Assembly (NCBI GenBank): GCA_038025085.1
Contig: CM076139.1
Coordinates: forward strand, 15,765,307-15,829,306
Direction: 5' to 3'
Source: Tetragonia tetragonoides
Lineage: Eukaryota > Streptophyta > Magnoliopsida > Caryophyllales > Aizoaceae
Length of the DNA: 64,000 bases
Part shown: positions 46,405-59,699 of the stretch, in pieces
How positions within the stretch are numbered: the first letter of the stretch is position 1
Layout: every line of letters starts with the position of its first letter
Position numbers and translations under genes: made by a program
Notes under the pieces: model-generated
Seen by the model: only the letters and a program-made list of their open reading frames with translations
Databases searched by the model: none
What the model was told of the DNA's origin: nothing

Positions 46405-49400
46405 CTAGAGCGTACGTAGTTCCTCAAGGTTGGTTTGTAGAGGGCCTAAGTAGACGGCACGCCAGCCAGCTTGTGTAGGATGTGCAGTATCCCAGAAGAA
46501 ATATGATTTGGGGTCTTGGCATACTGTGTACATCTTATTTCCCTTCTCATCCACACTTCCACAAGAATAATTCTGATTTATACCTATGCAACATGGCTTC
46601 AATGGGCTATCAAACATCAAACTTCCTGCGCATGACAATCAAACGCAAACATTAGTGAAATGCATTCGCACCATTAATGGTGCATGTATATTATCATAGC
46701 TTATTATGAAATCTGTTATAACAGATGCAACAAAGATAAACAGAAAACAGGGAAATCAACCGATATATTTTGAAACCAGAGAAGACATATAGAGAGAATG
46801 TGCTTATCGATTGAACACCCCGTAGGTCAGCCAATCATGATATACATTTGCTCAACTAAATTATCAAATTAAGTTCGCTTATTAATTAAGTACATGAAAA
46901 GCATATAATTCTACTTTTATAGGATGATAAACTGACCTGGGCGAGTCCCTCTTTCTTGGAAGACAGACAAAAACGCATTGTACAAATCAAGGATGACAAC
47001 AGGGGAGCCTGAGCCGTGATCACCATGCTGGGTCTGATTATTCAACTTAGCAACTGCTTGTTGCAGTAACAGATTATGGAAACTAACTGCATTGTTGTCT
47101 GTAGAGTTGCACTGCTGAAATGAATTTGTTACGGTGCTTCGTGGTAGACATCCCAAGGGTTGTAAAGCTGTCACTACTATTTTCTTCACTCCCAAGCTAT
47201 ATATCCGTTGAAGATTCAATGCTAGTTGATTTACCACTTTTGGGATAAATCCTTGCAATCCCTATATATGTTGCAAATATAACATCTTTGTAAACTCATT
47301 GTATAAGGTAGGAACGATTTTCAGCATTCAGATATCTAAAATTTCGGATAATCAAATTTCACGTCCGAATTGCCAAATAATTTTAGAGAGAAGCATCAAC
47401 ACAAAAGTCAAGTGAGTTACTTCTCCAATTGCCAAATAAGTTTAGGATGAACTCTCACTTAACTTGGATACAATGTTGCTCTCCTCCTCCTTGGGCCCTT
47501 GTCTAGGCCCATTGGAAATTTAATATGGAACCAAAGCCCAAGGCAATCAATCCTTAGCCCCCTAGTTTCAGTAACCCAAAAGTTCATTTCTGGTCCCAAA
47601 TGGTCATTCGGGATTTCGGGGGTAGCAAGTAGTTCAATCCACGTTTCAGGACTAACAAACGGGATTTTGTTATTTTCCTCCTCAACAGGCCTTGTCCAAG
47701 CCCATTGAAAAATTTAATACTCATAAAGTTAGAAACATTTACTCAACCAAAAGTTTAAGCTGATACTTGTTCTATCCGATTTGATCGAAATGTAACTTGA
47801 CTTACATAAATTCATTCTGATGCCATGTTGAAGAGTAGATGCAATTGTTACCTGAGTAGAGCCACCGTTAGCAAGGTAGTAGGAGTAGTCATTTCCAGCA
47901 AGACTGACTAAGGCGACAGAGTTATGGAGGTCCTTAGTTGTGTAAATGGAGCCATGATGGAGAAACTGTTGAAAGAGATCAATCTGGTTTGTCATGTTTG
48001 GGAAAGGTGCTGCTGTGTCAAACACTCCTGTTCCTCCAAACGCCATGTTCACTCCATACCTCAAATTTTGGGGTGTGTATTTCCTCCATTTGTAGGGCAA
48101 TGGCGATTTCAATCCCAAAAATCTAGCTGCTCATTTCAAATTACAAGATTAGTTATCAGCAATTGATTATATACATGTTTTTTTTTTTTTTTTTTACAAA
48201 ACTAAATAGATTGTAATATGAATCTCTGTTATGTGTGAGTAACGTGATTATATATAATAAGAAATTGAAAATATATATATATATAAAAAAAATTTATTAA
48301 TAGAATACCCAGAGTTCAGATTTGATATAAGGATTCGGTTCAGTTCATCAGTAGAGTTCAGTGATTTACTTTTTTCTCTCACGTATTACTACATCCGTTT
48401 CAAAAAAACTTAACATTTAGTTTTTCACAGTCTAGAATGCACTACTTTGGCCGTAAATATTTGTATTCATATGAATATATAAATTATAAAAAAAAAAAAT
48501 ATGATTTTTCAAAAGTATTATTTACAATGAATCTAACAGTAATATTTTTACATTGTAAATCCTCACATTTTTTCATAAATCGATGATCAAAGTTTATAAA
48601 GTTTGACATTCAAAAAGTAAACGTTAAGGTTTTTCTAAAATGTTGGGAGTACTATTCACTTAACACACTATGAACTATGAAGTGATGTGATGTAGATCAA
48701 AGTGGTTAAATCATTACTTCTTTAGTGTAGGGCACATGGACTCATCTAGTCTAGGACTAAAAAAGAAGATTCTGAAAATGACAATGGGAGAGAATAATCA
48801 TGACCAGGCCAATTCACAAGTATATATATACATATGAAACTTTGGTCTATCCTCGTAGAAATGATCATTAAAACAAAATAGTAAATCCTAAAGACAAGAA
48901 GAAAAAAAATGGTTCAAAGGGCTGTAAGCGCGTCAGAAAGTTATGTGTAACACTAACACACTAAAGAATGGCCTCAGGTATGTAAAAAGAGAAGAGCAGA
49001 GAGAAAAAAGAAACATATGCAGAGAGAGAAAAAGAGGTCCATATAATGCAAATTTTACAGCCTTTAAAGAGTTGTAATCATGTCGACTGACCATCCCACT
49101 ACAAGTTCTAAAGGAAGGACATCTAGAAAGGATTAAAGGAATAGATAAAAAGCAAATGATCCTTAAAAATCTTAGTACTTACGATTACAAATGATCGATT
49201 AAGTTAACTCTAGTTTGTGATGTACTTAGGATTTGTACTAAATTGATGTCAAGTTGTCAAACTTGACCATGACAATAAGCTGTTCTTTGAAAAGTTGACC
49301 AGATAATCTTAGTTTCACCTGCAACTACTTAAGTTGTTCACCTACTACTTACATGAGTTGATTTGTTCAATTCAAGGTGTGTTACATGAGCTTAGGAACC

Positions 49401-50656
49401 ATCACAAAAACTTGTTGGAAACGGTTTTTTCATAGTTTTTAGCAAGATAAGGGTCATTTTTTAGTGGAAAAAAGGGTCATGGAGTTATAACAAGTGACCT
49501 CTATATATCTAAAGAGTGACCCCATATCTCTATGAGTTGCAAGTTTACAAATTCAAATATGGATGCGATCGGCACATACGGGTCTGGTCAACATGAGAAG
49601 GAAGATGAAACTTCTTGAAGATTTAGCCTATTTCAATTCTGAGAGTATAGAAATGAATATAAGGTGTGTTCTTTTCCACTTGCTAACTAATTGGTTCGAT
49701 TCATTATAGTTTAGTGGAAAACAACACATCAATAAGAGGGCTCGTTTACTTGCTAGTGATGCAATTGCAATATAATTAAGTCTACTTTTCTCATCTCCCA
49801 CATCCCACTTCTTTACTTTTCACCCCACATCTGCCCTATAAAATAATTACATTGCATTATTAGCCGGTAAACAAAATGGACAATTGTCTACCTTACGGAA
49901 GACATGTACGCTAGCGCTCCTACAATAGCTTATAAGTCTTATGTTTGATAAATTGGCCACTAGTTAATTATGCCAATCAAATGTTTTGAACAAACAAGTC
50001 TTTGAAGGAAAAATGACATTTTATTTAGGATGTTTCAAAGTAGCTTAAAATTTTGCATTAAACAGACTCCTATAATTAATGTGAAATTTGTCAACTGTAT
50101 CGATATCAATTATTAGATTGACTTTTTATACTAACTAAAAATTGCGAGTCTATTTTGTCGGGTTGAGTGCGACTTGAGTAATCAGTTTTTGGTCAGCCCA
50201 AATGAGGATTATTAGTTAATGTAAATTGTGCACAAACTTAAATTAATTGGTCATATTGCTAAATGTATATAATTATTTGAGTGTAATGTAAGTGATAATT
50301 TGATAGAGCAAGAAAGAGAGGAAATTGTATAACATACCTACGAAATCAGTCAAAACACGTCCATCAGAAAACCGGCCAGATGGTTCACCAGGGAAAGTGA
50401 CTCCATAAGGGGCCTTCCAAGAGGAACCCAAAGACTTGGGGTTGTTGCCAGTATCAGCATAAGAATCCCCAAACACAAACAGCTTGTTCGGCTCGAAACC
50501 GCCGCCTTGGTGGCCGTGGTGGTGGCCGTGGCCGTGGCGATGTCGACGAGGTTGGTGATCAGGGGAGGAACCACCTACAATGGGTGAGATTAGAAGAGAA
50601 ATGGTAATGGAAGAAAGCAATAAGGTGGTGAATATGAGCTTTTGAGTTGTTCCCAT
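46405..50656 (-). CDS. GDSL esterase/lipase, secreted
   Basis: Four exons join in frame: 50656-50338, 48126-47852, 47261-46937 and 46625-46405, predicting 379 residues, typical for plant GDSL hydrolases. Residues 1 to about 28 form a signal peptide. Block I is FVFGDSYADTGNN with nucleophile Ser65, preceded by an unusual His-rich stretch (RRHRHGHGHHHGHQ, 37-50). Block III has LAGNDYSYY; the C-terminus has FFWDTAHPTQAGW with Asp352 and His355 completing the triad. The third exon carries VTALQPLGCLPR, also typical. Introns are GT-AG; the first (2.2 kb) contains a MITE. The substrate cannot be predicted; family members act on cell-wall, cutin or lipid esters outside the cell. No stop or missing catalytic residue is seen. 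Confidence 0.93.
48389..48649. mobile_element. Stowaway-like MITE in GDSL intron 1
   Basis: TA flanks both sides (48387-48388 and 48650-48651). Ends CTACATCCGTTTC and, reverse complemented, CTCCCAACATTTTAG continue inward with shared AACATTTAC-like blocks. The interior (CTACTTTGGCCGTAAATATTTG) matches the element at 51411-51667 in inverted orientation. Confidence 0.82.
48652..50336. other. Rest of GDSL intron 1
   Basis: AT-rich, with no further element or open frame that I can support. Confidence 0.5.
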
Positions 50657-50729
50657 TGTGAAGCAAATGTGGGAATGAAGTTGTGATATTGGAGAATCTT
50701 ATTTGATGCTTATTAAAGGACGGTCTTTC

Positions 50730-50745
50730 TCTCTATATATAATAT
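50730..50745 (-). promoter_or_regulatory. Candidate TATA box of the GDSL gene
   Basis: TATATATAATATAG on plus reads as an AT-rich TATA element on minus, about 80 bp upstream of the ATG at 50656. Confidence 0.45.
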
Positions 50746-50749
50746 AGAT

Positions 50750-51195
50750 AGTGCTCTTAGCTAGTTCTTTAGACAAGCCAAAAAAAAAGAGCTAGTTCTT
50801 TAGTCTTTACCCAAAAAAAGTGGAACTGCCCTTGGGTTTTAGAATGATTTTAATTCATATTATATTATCCACATGGATTCACATTATTGTTAAAAGGAAA
50901 ATGATATATTTACCCGGTGGGTTACCAACTCACAAGTCTCATGTGTCTATCTCTCATATCTATTTTCACAATCTCTTTTCTCTATTTTCAAAAAATACTA
51001 ATTAAAGTAGAGAGAAATAGACACAATATACTGGTGAGTTGACAACCCACTGGGTCAATAAAACATTTTCCATTGTTAAATTATTAATTAGGTACATTAT
51101 GACCCAAGATCCAACTAATTAACGCTAACCATGACTAAAGAAAGAATTTGTCCCCAAATGACTTCTTCCTGTAGTATTAGTATGAGATGAGATGG

Positions 51196-51233
<38 letters not shown>

Positions 51234-51408
51234 TGGTAAAGGCCAAAGGGAGCAGGTTTAGCAAGCCGCAGTACATAGTTGCATACACATATCTTTCACA
51301 TAATAATCGCTTTTTTGTAGGTAACTAGGAAGTGAGTTACTGTACTAGGTAACCCGTACCTTCACACGGTCGGTAGCCGGAGCAGATTTGTTCAACTCCT
51401 ATCCGAAG
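50750..51408. other. Intergenic DNA with a poly-T run
   Basis: A T run of about 34 bases at 51,199-51,232 may be the tail of an old minus-strand retroposon, but no Pol III boxes or duplications were found with it. Confidence 0.4.
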
Positions 51409-51410
51409 TA

Positions 51411-51667
51411 TTCTATCAATTTCGGAAAAAATGATAACATTTACTTTTTGAAGGTCAAATTTTACAAACTTTGACCATTGATTTCGGAAAAAAATATAAG
51501 GATTTACAATGTGAAAATACTATCGTTGGATTCGTTTTAATTAGTACTTTCGGAAAATCTATTTTTTATAGTTTATATATTCATATAAACACAAATATTT
51601 ATGGTCAAAGTAGTGCACTGCAGATCGTGCAAAAGTAAATGTTACCATTTTTCAGAAACGGAGGGAG
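51411..51667. mobile_element. Stowaway-like MITE upstream of the GDSL gene
   Basis: TA at 51409-51410 and 51668-51669. The right end is CGGAGGGAG (reverse complement CTCCCTCCG); the left end is degraded, but both continue with matching TAACATTTACTTTT. Same family as 48389-48649, opposite orientation. Confidence 0.82.
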
Positions 51668-51670
51668 TAC

Positions 51671-51867
51671 TTTTTTCTGGGTCTTTGTCAAGGATATCCC
51701 ACTGTCGATCACAGTGACTAATCCCCTCGCCCCAACTGTCAGCGCACTAAGCGGTAAAGGGCTGGCCAAAGGATTTTTTTCATTCGCAAGAGTTGGGATT
51801 CGAACCCCCAATCACTTATTTAAGGGATAAAGTACTGAACCACTACACCAACCCATCTTGGTTCTTA
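51671..51867 (-). mobile_element. tRNA-derived SINE (family 1), second copy
   Basis: Same body as 21899-22108: shared CATTCGCAAGAGTTGGGATTCGAACCC (B-box on minus) and CACTACACCAA (A-box on minus). It abuts the MITE. No target duplication was recognised, so ends are approximate. Confidence 0.82.
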
Positions 51868-52391
51868 CCCAAAGTATTTGGAATGAGAGAACAAAGTACT
51901 TGGAATGAGAGAAACCTTGTTTCTTTTCTCTCTTCCCCTTTTATAGTAGGTCTTATGTGGGACTGTCTCATGGTGAGACGGTCCAAAGTAATTTTTTTTT
52001 TTTGAAAAGTATCCAAAGTAATATTTTTCAATCAAAATGTAATTGTTGTTGTTTGAAAAGTAACATATTTTGTCTAAAAAGTAACATTTCCACGCTTAAA
52101 AGTGTTTAAAATAAAATAACACAAAAATTTCTATAAGATGGTCTTTTCATAATTTTTGGTGAGACGGGGGTTACTTTTTATTGAAACAATGGTCATTGCT
52201 CACTATAAGTAATCCCTACATTTCTAAAAAGTAACCCCAATTTTTTATGAGTTGGTCTCACACAAAACTAGCTGATGTAAACTACTCCGTAGCACGTTTT
52301 ATTGTTCAAAATAAATTTTTGTGTATTGTGTATAAGTTTTTACTTTAACCCCTACCAGAAGTTTCAATCATCTCAACATAGTTAAATTTTG

Positions 52392-52516
52392 ACTTTTTGG
52401 AGTTTTTGAAAATTTATTATGAACTCTTTAACTCTTTAAATGATGCATGTAAAAATTACATGCATCATTTAAAGAGTTAAAGAGTTCATAATAAATTTCC
52501 AAAAACTCCAAAAAGT
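52392..52516. repeat. Near-perfect hairpin, 61-bp arms, 3-nt loop
   Basis: 52392-52452 is the inverted complement of 52456-52516 with one mismatch (TGAAAA against TGGAAA); the loop is AAA at 52453-52455. It sits 8 bp before a TA microsatellite. It could be a foldback insertion or a recent palindromic duplication. Confidence 0.92.
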
Positions 52517-52520
52517 TATA

Positions 52521-53558
<1,038 letters not shown>

Positions 53559-54255
53559 TTTTATATTAATTGTCAGACCCACATTTACCCCATAGTTGTA
53601 AAGAATTGGGTCGATTTATAATTGTATAAATAATACATAAGGAAAGTATCTAGATAATGCATAAATTTGAAAAATGGGTTCGTCCAAACAAAAGTTCTTG
53701 TTCAAAATATGATTGCCGTCTCATTGTGAGATTGTTTATATAAATTTTGTTCGGAATTGTCAAATCTCAAGTGCTTGATAGTCTTTTTATTAGAATATTT
53801 TTTGATGTTTTAGATCTGTTTATGATTGAATTTGATATCGTTTGTAGATACCGTATGACCTATTATTAATGCAATTTCTATTTTTCCCTAAAAAAAAATG
53901 TTTTTATGTAGTCCAAATCAAAATACAATTATAACTTAAAAAATAAAAAAAAGACAAAAAAGAATGCGCTGACTTCGGGTCAAGTTGCCCCGTTACGCTC
54001 AATTGCTCATGGTGCTTGATAAGGCCGGTCACAAATCCGCGGTTGTTAGATGAACGGCTGCAAGCCTCAATTGACCCAAACAACCAGCTGAACTAGAACA
54101 ACTAGTAATTATGAAATGCTGACCTTTTAATGCTGGTCAAATCTTTATACTTGGATTATATCTACTCTATTATTTTGAACAAGTGGGAGAAAAAAAAAGA
54201 TGATAAGATGGAATCGAAACCAAGTCAAGCATTACTTATTCTCAAGTTCTCATTT
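53559..54255. other. Intergenic DNA
   Basis: AT-rich; no gene or element recognised between Helitron C and the copia element. Confidence 0.5.
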
Positions 54256-54260
54256 GAAAA

Positions 54261-54474
54261 TGTTATGAGATCTGCAAGATTTCAGGTGTAACTTATGGAA
54301 TGTTCGATTACGTCTGAAATATGGCAAGTTATCATAGAGTTTGATATTGTTTAGGATTGTTTCCATATACAAATTATTTCCATTTCCTAAAAAATATGTA
54401 TAGATACTAGGGCTGTATATATATATTCCGTGATAATCAATACAGAGATCATCTTTTTTGTCTCAAACTTGTCA
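54261..54474 (+). repeat. 5' LTR of the copia element
   Basis: 214 bp, TGTTATGAGATCTGC to AAACTTGTCA; contains a short TA run at about 54,416-54,426. Confidence 0.95.
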
Positions 54475-54486
54475 TGGTATCAGAGC
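54475..54486 (+). other. Primer-binding site (initiator Met tRNA type)
   Basis: TGGTATCAGAGC immediately after the 5' LTR. Confidence 0.9.
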
Positions 54487-54567
54487 GTGAAAGACCCTTA
54501 AACAAACCCTAAACAAAAAAAAAAAAAAAAAACAAAAAAAAAACTCAAAAACCTTAAACCCTAAACA

Positions 54568-55557
54568 ATGATCGTGGAAGATCCACCACCAAAAATTGAC
54601 TCAAAATCCCCTTATTTCCTAGGTCCTCAAGATCGACCTGGTGATTTTATTACTGCGACCAAATTTAATGGCGAAAATTATGATGATTGGGCTGGTGAGA
54701 TTGAGACGGCCCTTCAAGCTCGAAGAAAGTTCGGATTTTTAGATGGTACGATTGTATCTCCAACACCTCCTTGCACACAAGATGATTGGAATACAATTCA
54801 AGCCATGTTGGTATCTTGGATTATGAATACCATCACAGTAGAAGTGAAGAGTACATTGTCCAAATATAAAGACGTTAGGCGTCTATGGGAGATGCTTAAG
54901 GAGCGATTCGCTCTTACGAATGGACCACGCATACAACAATTAAAGGCGACCATCTCTGACTGTAAGCAAACCAAATCCATGTCAGTTGCTTCTTACTATG
55001 GAAAACTCACGGCTCTATGGGAGGAATCGCATAACCATGAACCCTTGATTACGTGTTCTTGTTGTACAAAGTGTACCGCAGGCTTTGAACATGAGCGTCG
55101 CCGTACAAAGGACATGCTTCATGAATTTCTGATGGGTTCATATACCCCATCTTATGGTTCTTTGCGATCAAACATTCTTGCTCAAGATCCTCTGCACTCT
55201 CTCAGCCGTGCCTACCAGCTTGTTATTCTAGATGAACGAGTCAGAACGTCTTCGGCTCTGCTCGAGGAGAAGTCCGACGTTGTTGGATTTTCTGTGCGAA
55301 CTAGTGGGCGCATACGAGGCAAAATAGAGAAACCTGGTAAATCACATCTCACCTGCACCTACTGTAAGAAGGCAGACCACGAAGTAACTAATTGCTTCGA
55401 AATTCATGGATATCTAGAATGGAAGGAGGATCGTGTGAAGTCTGCAAGCGAATCAGGTATGACCAAACTGATGATTGGTCGTAACCAACAATCAACGACC
55501 TCTTCTTCTTCTCTTGCGACAGGACGTGGTCGAGGGGGCTCCATGCCAATGCTGTAG
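54568..55557 (+). pseudogene. copia Gag
   Basis: ATG at 54568, 93 bp after the LTR. Gag-like features: FNGENYDDWAGEIETAL, LWEMLKERFALTNGPRIQQL and a CCHC knuckle CTYCKKADHEVTNC with canonical spacing. The frame ends at TAG TAG from 55555; near 55,535-55,545 homology shifts to another frame that leads into pol, so a small indel separates gag from pol. Confidence 0.85.
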
Positions 55558-55559
55558 TA

Positions 55560-58500
55560 GTTTCAGAACCCACTGGAACACCATCTGCAGAATTCTTTTC
55601 CAATGATCAATGGAAGGCGCTTGCAAGTGTCTTTGGTAATATGACTGTTTCTAGTAATCGTTTGAGTGGAAAGATTAATGGTCACTCTTGGATTATTGAT
55701 ACAGGTGCATCTAATCATGTTACTGGTAATCTTTCTCTATTGTTCGATGTGAAAGACATCCTATGTCTCGTTGGTCTTCCTGATGTAAATAAAGTGGTTG
55801 CAACAAAGAAGGGATCAGTGCGATTGTCGGATGCTATGACTTTGACTCATGTTCTTTATCTCCCTCTCTTAAATTGCAGCTTATTGTCCATTTCACAATT
55901 GTGTGATGATTTGGATAGTATTGTCATTTTTAATCGATATGTGTGTGATATACAGGACCAAACGAGGAAGCTGATTGGAACGGGAAGTAAGCAAGATGGA
56001 CTCTACTACTTCAAGGGACCACATGCAGTGCAGGCAGTCACTATGGACGCGAATGCTTCTTTTTTGGCTCTTTGGCATGCTAGGATGGGGCATCCTTCAG
56101 AAAAAGTAGTAAAATTGCTCCCTCCCATTTGTAATTCTAAAAGTAGTTTGAAAAAAGCCTGTGATGTGTGTTTTAGAGCTAAACATCACAGAGACAAATT
56201 CCCTTTGAGTGAGAATAAAGCCAGTCGAATTTTTGAACTAATTCATATTGATTTGTGGGGCGGCTATCGTCATACATCTTCTTGTGGTGCTAGATATTTT
56301 TTGACTATTGTGGATGATTTTTCTCGGGCTGTGTGGGTTTATTTGATGGATGATAAAACAGAGGTTTTTTCTAAATTTATGTCCTTTGTTGCTATGGTTG
56401 AGCGACAATTTTCTCAAACCATAAAAATTATTCGGAGTGATAATGGAACGAAGTTTCGGTGTTTGCTTGGTTATTTTACTGCTTGTGGTATCTTCTTTCA
56501 AACCTCATGCATTGGGACACCACAACAAAATGGGAGAGTTGAAAGGAAACACAAACACATACTAAATGTTGCCCACGCCTTGCGCTTCCAAGCCAATTTG
56601 CTTATTTATGTTTGGGGGGAGAGTGTTTTGACCGCTGCCCATTTAATCAATAGAACTCCTTCCACTGTCCTTAACAATCACACTCCTTTTGAAAAATTGG
56701 TTGGTTATTCTCCATCTTATGATGCCATTCGAGTGTTTGGGTCGCTATGTTTTGCCCACAATCAAAAGACAAAGAGGGATACATTTGCGAGTCATAGCAG
56801 TAAATGCAGATTTGTTGGATATCCTTTTGGTCAAAAGGGATGGAGGCTTTATGATCTTGATAAACATGAGTTCTTTGTGTCAAGAGATGTAAAATTCTTT
56901 GAAGAGATTTTTCCCTTTCTTGACACGGAAGCTAGCAATATTAGGCCAACGGATCACTTTGATATGGATGTGGATATTGATTTAGACTTTGCGGAATTTT
57001 TGGATGACTCCACTGTTGCTACTGTTCCTAATACCAGAGTTCAAACTGATGAGGGTCTAGATGTGCCTCTTATCCCCAATGAACCTAATTCCTCTGCCAC
57101 TGTCAACACTGGGTCTGACCAAACCACAAGTCAGGCAAGCCCAGCAGAAGTAGAACACTCTAGTGTTGTTGACGACTCTGTCCACACTGGGTCTGACCAT
57201 ACTGAAGAACAGGCAGGCTTAAATGATCAGGTTTCCGAGGAAGTTTTGGGTCGTGGAAAGCGCACTAAAACTCCTTCACTACTCGTCAAAGATTTTGTTA
57301 CTCACAACGTGGTTAAAGAGAGTCCATCGAACACTGCTACTTCTCCTCCACAACATACCTCAGATACTCCTTTTCCTATAGCACACTATATTAATTGTGA
57401 CAGTTTTTCTATGCCATATCGCAAGTTCCTTGCAGCTGTAATTACAGGAGATGAACCTCGGTCTTTTAAGGAGGCCTTGAAAGATGATGGGTGGAAGAAG
57501 GCTATGCAAGAGGAAATTAAAGCCTTAGAGGATAATGGTACTTGGACTCTCGAACCGCTTCCACCTGGCAAGCGTGCACTAGGCAATCAATGGGTTTATA
57601 AGAGGAAATACCTCTCCAATGGAGATATTGAAGGGTTAAAAGCTTACTTGGTTATTTTTGGAAATCATCAAATCGAAGGCTTAGATTACTCTGAGACCTT
57701 TGCTCCCGTTGCCAAAATGGCAACCATTCGTGCTTTCTTAGCTATTGTCGCTTCCAAAAATTGGGAACTTCACCAAATGGATGTCCACAATGCCTTTCTC
57801 CATGGTAATCTTGATGAGGAAGTTTATATGAAATTGTCTCCTGGCTTCACGTCAGCATAGCCAAATCTGGTATGTCGTCTTCGCAAATCTTTATATGGCT
57901 TAAAACAGGCACCCCTTTGTTGGTTTGCAAAACTGGTAAATGCTTTGAAAGGGTATGGGTTTCTTCAGTCTTACTCCGATTACTCCCTGTATACTTACAC
58001 TAAAGATGGAGTGTAGCTCAATGTCTTGGTGTATGTTGATGATTTAATTATTTCTGGCAATAGTTCTGTTGCTTTAAGTACTTTCAAGGCCTATTTGGGT
58101 GATTGTTTTCATATGGAAGACCTTGGTCAGCTTAAATATTTTCTGGGTATTGAGATAGCTAGGAGTACAGCTGGCTTATTTCTTTGTCAAAGAAAGTATA
58201 CTCTTGACATTATTACTGAGGTCGGCCTCTTGGGGGCAAAACCAGCAGATACTCCTATTGAGCAAAATCACAAGTTAGGCCATGCCATTGGTGCCAAACT
58301 TGATGATCCGGAATCCTATCGGCGCCTTGTAGGTCGTCTTGTGGATTTATCTGTCACACGACCTGACTTGGCATATTCTGTTCATCTTTTATCTCAATTT
58401 ATGCAAGATCCTCACCAAGAGCATTGGGAGGCCGCTCTACGGGTTGTGCGTTATTTAAAGGGAACTCCAGGTCAAGGTATTTTATTGCGAGCTAACAGTG

Positions 58501-58933
58501 ACTTATCTTTAAATGGATGGTGTGACTCAGATTGGGCTGCCTGCCCCCTCTCACGGCGATCCTTAACGGGTTGGCTGGTGTTTCTTGCTCAATCACCTAT
58601 CTCATGGAAAACAAAGAGCAAACTACTGTCTCAAAGTCTTCCGCTGAAGCAGAATATCGCTCCATGGCTGCCATCACTTGTGAGCTAAAATGGTTGAAAG
58701 GTTTGTTATTAAGTTTGGGTGTTCATCATCCCAAAGCTATACCATTGTTTAGTGATAGCCAATTGGCTTTACATATTGCCCGCAATTCTGTTTATCATGA
58801 ACGCACAAAGCATATTGAAGTTGATTGTCACTTTGTTCGTGATGCTATTACCGAAGGTCTGATTGCTCCATCGTATGTTCCTACAACAGTGCAATTGGCT
58901 GACTTATTTACAAAGGCTCTCGGTAGGAAGTAG
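55560..58933 (+). pseudogene. copia pol: protease, integrase, reverse transcriptase, RNase H
   Basis: Protease DTGASNH is near 55,700. A pre-integrase motif WHARMGHPS follows, then integrase with HIDLWGG, TIVDDFSRAVWVYLM, RSDNGTKF and GTPQQNGRVERKH. Reverse transcriptase has NQWVYKRKY, YSETFAPVAKMATIRA, HQMDVHNAFLHGNL and YVDDLIISG. TAG at 57858-57860 and 58015-58017 interrupt the same frame. Near 58,616 a frameshift moves RNase H to another frame (SKSSAEAEYRSMA; KHIEVDCHFVRDAI). Key catalytic motifs remain visible, so the decay is recent. Confidence 0.9.
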
Positions 58934-58980
58934 TTTGATCTATTACTCAGCAAGTTGGGCATCGTGAACCCCCATGCTCC

Positions 58981-58999
58981 AACTTGAGGGGGGGGGGGG
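58981..58999 (+). other. Polypurine tract of the copia element
   Basis: AACTTGAGGGGGGGGGGGG directly before the 3' LTR. Confidence 0.85.
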
Positions 59000-59317
<318 letters not shown>

Positions 59318-59699
59318 GAAAAGCACTCCCATCTGATCATGGGGCGTTGTTTGGTAAATTGAGACGGAGGTGAATGGGCGATTATGCGTGTACAAATTGT
59401 AAGTTGTTTACTAGTGAGTCAACTACCTCTTGGATACGATTATGCGTTATTTGGTAAATATTTATGCTCGCATGTTGATTTGATCAAGGGACGATTACCG
59501 AAATAATCACGTTTTTTTTCCAACGAATTTCCCATCGCCTTTTGTATTGAAGTGGTCTTTCCGTCCTTCTGCTTCCAGTATAGCCCGCTACCAAATTTTC
59601 CCAATGCCTATTGGCTGGACCTGCGTCCAGCCAAGATGGTTGGACCAGGCCCAACCAAAAGGCGCACGAGCTTTAAGTCCAATTACAAAAGAAAAAAAA

